Source: Lasioglossum baleicum
Taxonomy: Eukaryota; Arthropoda; Insecta; Hymenoptera; Halictidae
NCBI RefSeq assembly: GCF_051020765.1
Contig: NC_134944.1
Span: 1,488,001-1,552,000 of the forward strand
Length of the DNA: 64,000 bases
Reading direction: 5' to 3'
In this document: positions 59,125 through 64,000 of the stretch, one piece after another
Layout of the letters: every line of letters starts with the position of its first letter
How positions within the stretch are numbered: the stretch's first letter is position 1
Notes under the pieces: generated by a model
Seen by the model: only the letters and a program-made list of their open reading frames with translations
Database searches by the model: none
Told to the model about the DNA's origin: nothing
Translations under genes and position numbers: made by a program

Positions 59125-59850
59125 TTTAAAGTTAGAAGTAAGGGAAATTTCAAGTTTAAATCGAGAGAAATTTCAAGTTTTGAATTGAGGGAAATTTTTC
59201 AAGTTAGAAATCGAGAGAAATTTCAAGTTTTGAATTGAGGAAAATTTCCAGTTTAAATCGAGAGAAATTTCAAGTTTTTAATTGAAGGAAATTTCAAGTT
59301 TAAATCGAGATAACTATCAAGTTTTGAATTGAGGGAAAATTCAAGTTTAAATCGAGAGAAATTTCAAGTTTTTACTTGAAGGAAATTTCAAGTTTAAATC
59401 GAGATAACTATCATGTTTTGAATGAAGGGAAATTTCAAGTTTAAATCGAGATAACTATCAAGTTTTGAATTGAGGGAAAATTCAAGTTTAAATCGAGAGA
59501 AATTTCAAGTTTTTACTTGAAGGAAATTTCAAGTTTAAATCAAGATAACTATCATGTTTTGAATGAAGGGAAATTTCAAGTTTAAATCGAGATAACTATC
59601 AAGTTTTGAATGAAGGGAAATTTCAAGTTTAAATCGAGATAACTATCAAGTTTTGAATGAAGGGAAATTTCAAGTTTAAATCGAGAGAAATTACAAGTTT
59701 TGAATTGAAGGAAATTTCCAGTTTAAATCGAGAGAAATTTCAAGTTTTTACTTGAAGGAAATTTCAAGTTTAAATCGAGATAACTATCAAGTTTTGAATT
59801 GAGGGAAATTTCAAGTTTTGATTTGAGGAAAATTTTTCAAGTTTAAATTA
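59125..59850 (+). repeat. Minisatellite with ~46-bp alternating units
   Basis: About 30 units. AAATCGAGATAACTATCAAG and AAATCGAGAGAAATTTCAAG variants alternate with GTTTTGAATGAAGGGAAAT, giving 46-bp and larger higher-order blocks. Confidence 0.87.
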
Positions 59851-60439
59851 ATTAAAACACGGATGGTTTAAACACGTATTTCCAAACCTCGATTGATTTA
59901 CTGTAATTTTTCTTCATTCAAGGTAATTCGACAGAGAGCTAGACCCTTCCTTTCGGGGCTCGGTATTCTTTTGATATTTTTCATCATGTTATATGCATAA
60001 ATCTTTCCGAATAAATGAAAAACGAAAAAAAATGGAAGTACATACAGTAATCCTTAGAGCGTGTTCCCGCTGCTCGATTTCTTGCATCTGCAGGAATTGT
60101 GACCTTCTCTCTCTCTCTTTTTCGTGCGTAGAGTTCGCTCTACGTGAGACATAAACAAATGAAGTGGGAACAAAAAGAGTATACCCCACTGTTCCGAGAC
60201 AGGATTTTGTAGCGTGAAACGCGTTTACCCGACATTTAATTTTCCTGGCGAGAAGCGACCGCGCGCGTCTCTTTCCTTTCTCCGTGCTTTGCATTCAACT
60301 TTGCCCGGGGCTCCAACTCTGACTCCGCCACTGGGAGTGGTGAAAATGGCAGTTGTAGAAAAAATCATGAAAAATTCCAATTTCTTCCACTTTTCATCGT
60401 TTAGAATTCGTAAACCAATTAACTAATTCCAATGAAATT
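59851..60439. other. No gene seen
   Basis: Unique-looking sequence; open frames on both strands at 59989-60294 and 60214-60426 overlap and show no recognised domain. Confidence 0.4.
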
Positions 60440-60840
60440 TTCAGAACGTTGCAAAATTGTAAAATAGGAAAATTGTAAAATTGCAAAGTTTTACAATTGT
60501 AGAATTGTGAAATTGTTACATTGGAAAATTCTATAGTTGTAAAAAGATGAAATTGTAAAGTTTTAAAGCTGTAAAATTGTGAAATTGGAAAATTCAAAAG
60601 TTGCAAAGTTTTACAATTGTAGAATTGTGAAATTGTTACATTGTAAAACTCTAAAGTTGTAAAAAGTTGGAATTGTAAACTTTTAAAGTTGTAAAATTGT
60701 GAAATTGGAAAAATTCTAAAGTTGCAAAGTTGAAGCACAATTGTAGAATTGTGAAATTGTTACATTGTAAAATTCTAAAGTTGTAAAAAGTTGGAATTGT
60801 AAAGTTTTAAAGTTGTAAAATTGTAGAATCGTGCTAGAAT
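60440..60840. repeat. ~120-bp tandem repeat, three units
   Basis: Units begin near 60480, 60599 and 60719 with TTGCAAAGTT and hold AATTGTAGAATTGTGAAATT and GTTGTAAAAAGWTGRAATTG. Within each, AAATTGTNAA words repeat. The long minus-strand open frame through it is an artefact. Confidence 0.85.
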
Positions 60841-61196
60841 CTATTTCCATGATTGTTTCATTGGACAAAAAATATCACTTTCTCTCGTTTTTTATCTAAG
60901 ATGAGAAAATTAATGACCAACATACATTTTTCATTGAGAAACCTCAACAATTTCGTCACGCTTTTTGTAACAATAATTGGATGTTGGGATTTTCTGTTTG
61001 GGAGTTTAATTAAACGCCATGTCTAAAATTCGGTCTGTATTTTCTCTGTGTTGCTGTTTCGCTAGGATCGCAGAATTCGCGCGCCGGAAGTTCCGGTTGT
61101 TTCCGTATAGCAAGCTGGGCTACATGAACCTAATTCGTTGAAACGCGTCTAGCAGTATAACAAGTAGCGGTCATGCTATGATATCTACCGTGGGTA
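60841..61196. other. No gene seen
   Basis: Unique-looking ~355 bp with no recognised feature. Confidence 0.4.
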
Positions 61197-61198
61197 TA

Positions 61199-62907
61199 CA
61201 GTGGGTGTAGAAAATATTCGTACACTAATAAATTTCAAACAAAACTGTGAAATTGTTGCTTATTAACTACTTTTTTTGTAAACAATGAATACGTACATAT
61301 TCTGAGAAGTCTATAGAATAGATACAATGCAAAAAAAAATTAATTTCTGGATTAACTTGCGAATATAATAAGGAAAAACAAAAAATCGACTGAAATACAC
61401 CAATAAAAAGTATTCGTACAGTTTCTAACTTTTTACAATTTGAGAAAAAAAACGTAATGTAAATTAATGTGACATTAAAAAATAGTTAATTAATATTTGG
61501 TTGGATAGCCTTTGGCCTTTATAACCGCTGCAATTCTTCTCGGCATTGAATTTACTAAATTTGAGGTCACGTGTTGTGGGATCTTGTTCCACTCTTCCTT
61601 CAGTGCATTTTTTAAGCTCTCTTTTGAAGACATTTCATGTTTTCTGATATCTGTCGTTCTAAATAATCCCACAGGTGTTCTATAACATTGATATCGGGAG
61701 ATTGTGGCAGAGTTTTCAGATACGCCGGTGTGTTATGTAGTATCCACATTCTGGTATTATACGCAGTATGCATCGGATCATTATCGTGCATAAAAACGAA
61801 ATCATCTTTAATATTCATTTTCTCTGCACTAGGATCAAGATTGCGTCTCAAAATGTCAATATAGACCCTGTGGTTCATTATTCCGTCAATAAATTCTAAT
61901 GCGCCAACACCAGCTGCACTCATGCAGCCCAAACAAGTACTGAACCTCCACCGTGTTTGACTGTAGGTTTTAAGTTTTGTGATTTCAATTCTGTATTTTT
62001 TTTTCTCCAAACGGTACAGTGTCCATCAGACCCAAAAATGTTGAACTTACTTTCATCTGTGAAGATCACTTTATTCCAGTACTCCACTGGTGTTGTTGCA
62101 TTATTATTTGCGAATTCCAGTCTTCTCTTCTTATTCGTTTCACTTACGAAAACTTTTTTATGGGGCCACCCGTCCGCGACATCCTGAATTTCGTATAAAA
62201 CTGCGCACAGAACTAGCAGATACGTCAATGTTTAAATTATTTTTAATGTGTTCAACTATTTTTATTGCACTTATTCTTGGATTTGTCTTTACCATTCTAA
62301 TAATAACTCTACCAGTGTATTCATTGATTTTTCGTGGACGTCCACTTCTTGATTTATTTTGTAGTCTTTTTCGTAGCCCATACCTGTCAATTAAACTTTG
62401 TATAGTAGATCGAGGTCTACTTACAATACGCGAAATTTCTGCTAAACTTTTACACTGATTGTGCAAGTTAATAATAATTTTTCTTTCTTCTATCGTTGTT
62501 TCCGCACGTTTCCGTCCCATTTTTCAACGATAACTTTTAATATTTCGGGATTTTGAAATGCTATTGATGCCAACAACGTTTCTAAATATACTGAGGAGAT
62601 CAATCATACTTACACCGCAATTTGTTTATGTTTACATGGTATGTTCGCGTTAAGAACTGTTCCCTACGTAGTTCGAATTAAAGAGTGTACGAATACTATT
62701 TGCTGGTGTATTTCCGTCGATTTTTTGTTTTTCCTTATTACATTGGCAAGTTAATCAAGAAATTAATTGTTTTTTGCATTGTATCTATTCTATAGACTTC
62801 TCAGAATATGTACGTATTCATTGTTTACAGAAAAAATAGTTAATAAACAACAATTTCACAGTTTTGTTTGAAATTTATCAGTGTACGAATATTTTCTACA
62901 CCCACTG
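61199..62907 (-). mobile_element. Full-length Tc1 element with IR-DR ends
   Basis: The 1709-bp element starts CAGTGGGTGTAGAAAATATT and ends with its complement, flanked by TA on both sides (61197-61198 and 62908-62909). Terminal inverted repeats run about 226 bp (61199-61424 and 62682-62907). Each holds an outer (ATTCGTACACT) and an inner (ATTCGTACAGT or ATTCGTACACT) direct repeat, the IR-DR arrangement in which transposase binds twice per end. The repeats are well over 90% identical, which suggests a fairly recent insertion. A decayed transposase fills the centre. Confidence 0.93.
61490..62520 (-). pseudogene. Tc1 (DD34E) transposase, frameshifted
   Basis: A Tc1 transposase, which excises and inserts its own element at TA sites. 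It starts MGRKRAETTIEERK at 62520. Residues 7-50 form the first helix-turn-helix, GRPRK at residues 60-64 is the hook between the two DNA-binding subdomains, and the second lies at 68-112. VIFTDESKFN carries the first catalytic Asp, FMHDNDPMHTA the second and PDINVIEHLWDY the Glu, with 34 residues between the last two. The end reads SMPRRIAAVIKAKGYPTKY, as in full-length relatives (~340 residues). Three frame changes break it: near 62160-62220, near 61920 and near 61650. All catalytic residues survive, so the breaks are recent or may be sequencing errors. Confidence 0.9.
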
Positions 62908-62909
62908 TA

Positions 62910-63355
62910 CAACATTTCTCAAGTAATAAAATATTGTATAATTAGCAGTCTGCGGATATCTCTATGCAAAATAAACATTTTCTTCGTCAGTTACAAGATT
63001 CAAGAACCGAGGGTCATTTGACCCCACGTGGTAGGTTCGGTGTTAAAGAAAAGAAAAATGTGCGACAACGAAGGATTCATTGCTCTCTACAATATGGAAA
63101 CGTGTCCACCACTAGCGCGCGAAGAATTCTGAATTTTCAACCTTTATGCGACACGACATTAATTTTACTTCACACAGCGATATTACAGGAGACACGTGTT
63201 TACATCCATTACTGCGGATACATGTGGCAGAACGTAATTTGCAGTCATGGAGGAAAAGAATTTCACATGTCGTAAAATGTGAAACATTTTCTTCTTATTA
63301 CACTATAAATATTTAAAACAAATTCGCGTGTTCGCAATTCACTTTGCGGGGACGG
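62910..63355. other. No gene seen; one MITE terminus
   Basis: AGCAGTCTGCGGATATCTCT (62944) is a TAGACTGCGGAT-family end. An open frame at 62964-63275 shows no recognised domain. Confidence 0.4.
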
Positions 63356-63359
63356 ATTA

Positions 63360-63600
63360 CGGAGGAAATTTCAAGTTTAAATTAAGGGAAAATTTCAAGT
63401 TTGAATACTTGGGAAATTTCAATATTAAATTTAGGGATATTTGAAGTTTTGAATTGTGGGAGTTTCGAGTTTAAATCGAGAGAAATTTCAAGTTTGAATG
63501 CAGAGAAATTTCAAGTTTAAACTGAGGGAAATTTAAAGATTTAAATTGGGAGAAAATTGACTATTTAAATGGAGGGCAACTTAAATATTAAAAATGAGAC
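63360..63600 (+). repeat. TTTCAAGTTTAAATTGAGGG minisatellite
   Basis: About ten diverged plus-strand units. Confidence 0.8.
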
Positions 63601-63840
63601 AATCTCCTTCATTGTTGCTGCTGTGAGCAGGAACAGCTTCGAAGAACTTCGTTTTTTATTGTTTTTCACGATGATCTCTCAGCAAAAAATCTGAGAAAAT
63701 TGTACGACACTGCCCGTTATAGTGCTTTATTAGGGAACTAGACAGTAGAATAGCATTTTTTCGATAAATCTGAATATTTCCGATTTGTTTGTCTTTTCTT
63801 CACTTTTTACGAGCACAGTTTTCAACAAAAAAAAAACTTA
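63601..63840. repeat. Dispersed repeat A fragment
   Basis: TTGTTTTTCACGATGATCTC (63660) and GAGCACAGTTTTCAACA (63811) match parts of 28690-28820. ACACTGCCCGTTATAGTGCT (63708) matches, inverted, 35110-35140. Confidence 0.6.
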
Positions 63841-64000
63841 GACGTTAACAGAATCAGCAAACCAGCGGGCGCCGTGGAGAAGCGTTTAAAATTCCAAATT
63901 GGTCCCGTTAAAAAGTTTGCTCGTAAGAGGTGCGCCGGGTAGTCGATTCTTCACCCTTAGAGAGGGCTGCTCATGGCTTTACTATAGCACGCGTCGGCAG
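63841..64000. other. Window end, no gene seen
   Basis: Short GC-richer stretch with no recognised feature. Confidence 0.35.

Noticed and set aside
60394..60738. 114-residue open frame rich in Phe, Tyr and Leu
   Set aside because: Produced by the ~120-bp tandem repeat of AAATTGTNAA words; no sign of coding selection.

Overview
This 64 kb window looks like arthropod, probably insect, nuclear DNA that is almost free of host genes and packed with old mobile elements. The insect call rests on the transposon mix: Tc1/mariner elements, including a DD34E Tc1 with IR-DR ends and mariner fragments, hAT MITEs with 8-bp target duplications, and Helentron-type Helitrons with a PIF1-like helicase. The AT-rich, intron- or intergene-like sequence fits this. 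Hymenoptera is plausible but unproven. I found no convincing host exon, no tRNA or rRNA gene and no CRISPR. Nearly every open frame is short and comes from repeats; the only recognisable proteins are decayed transposases and helicases.

Layout. 1-330: tandem dispersed repeat. 1880-5122: two copies of an unrecognised non-coding element made of hairpins (AGAAG-loop hairpins, 16-bp long-range stems, then arrays of alternating four-base-pair hairpins). This is the best candidate here for something undescribed. 5395-5647: hAT foldback MITE. 7000-8310: composite repeat with a minisatellite. 9810-10660: three inverted-repeat elements. 12640-13481: minisatellite ending at a Tc1-type terminus. 13868-18215: clusters of a ~160-bp repeat in both orientations. 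18640-21543: minisatellites, one inside a 736-bp Tc1-type MITE. 22820-25210: composite repeat and Helentron copy 1. 25750-27400: ~47-bp satellite with ~180-bp higher-order units. 28590-31030: dispersed and tandem repeats. 32160-38430: minisatellites and MITEs. 39555-40620: repeat cluster.

41397-43798: a three-level nest (hAT MITE inside a Helentron inside a Tc1-type MITE). 43800-46830: minisatellites. 47236-48165 and 51939-52869: two oppositely oriented copies of a rearranged foldback mariner whose two arms both derive from the transposase C-terminus. 55415-55954: mariner-type foldback. 56430-60840: more minisatellites, repeat clusters and tandem repeats. 61199-62907: a full-length Tc1 element with intact ends and a frameshifted transposase.

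Two families dominate. A ~23-bp minisatellite (core like TTTCAAGTTTAAATTGAGGG) recurs at about 19 loci in both orientations, often with the same flanks, as if carried inside transposons. A ~160-bp repeat with ends like CGTTTTTCTC occurs about 23 times, and its clusters always run forward copies first, then reverse copies. All coordinates were read by eye; repeat boundaries are approximate unless an exact target duplication is stated.
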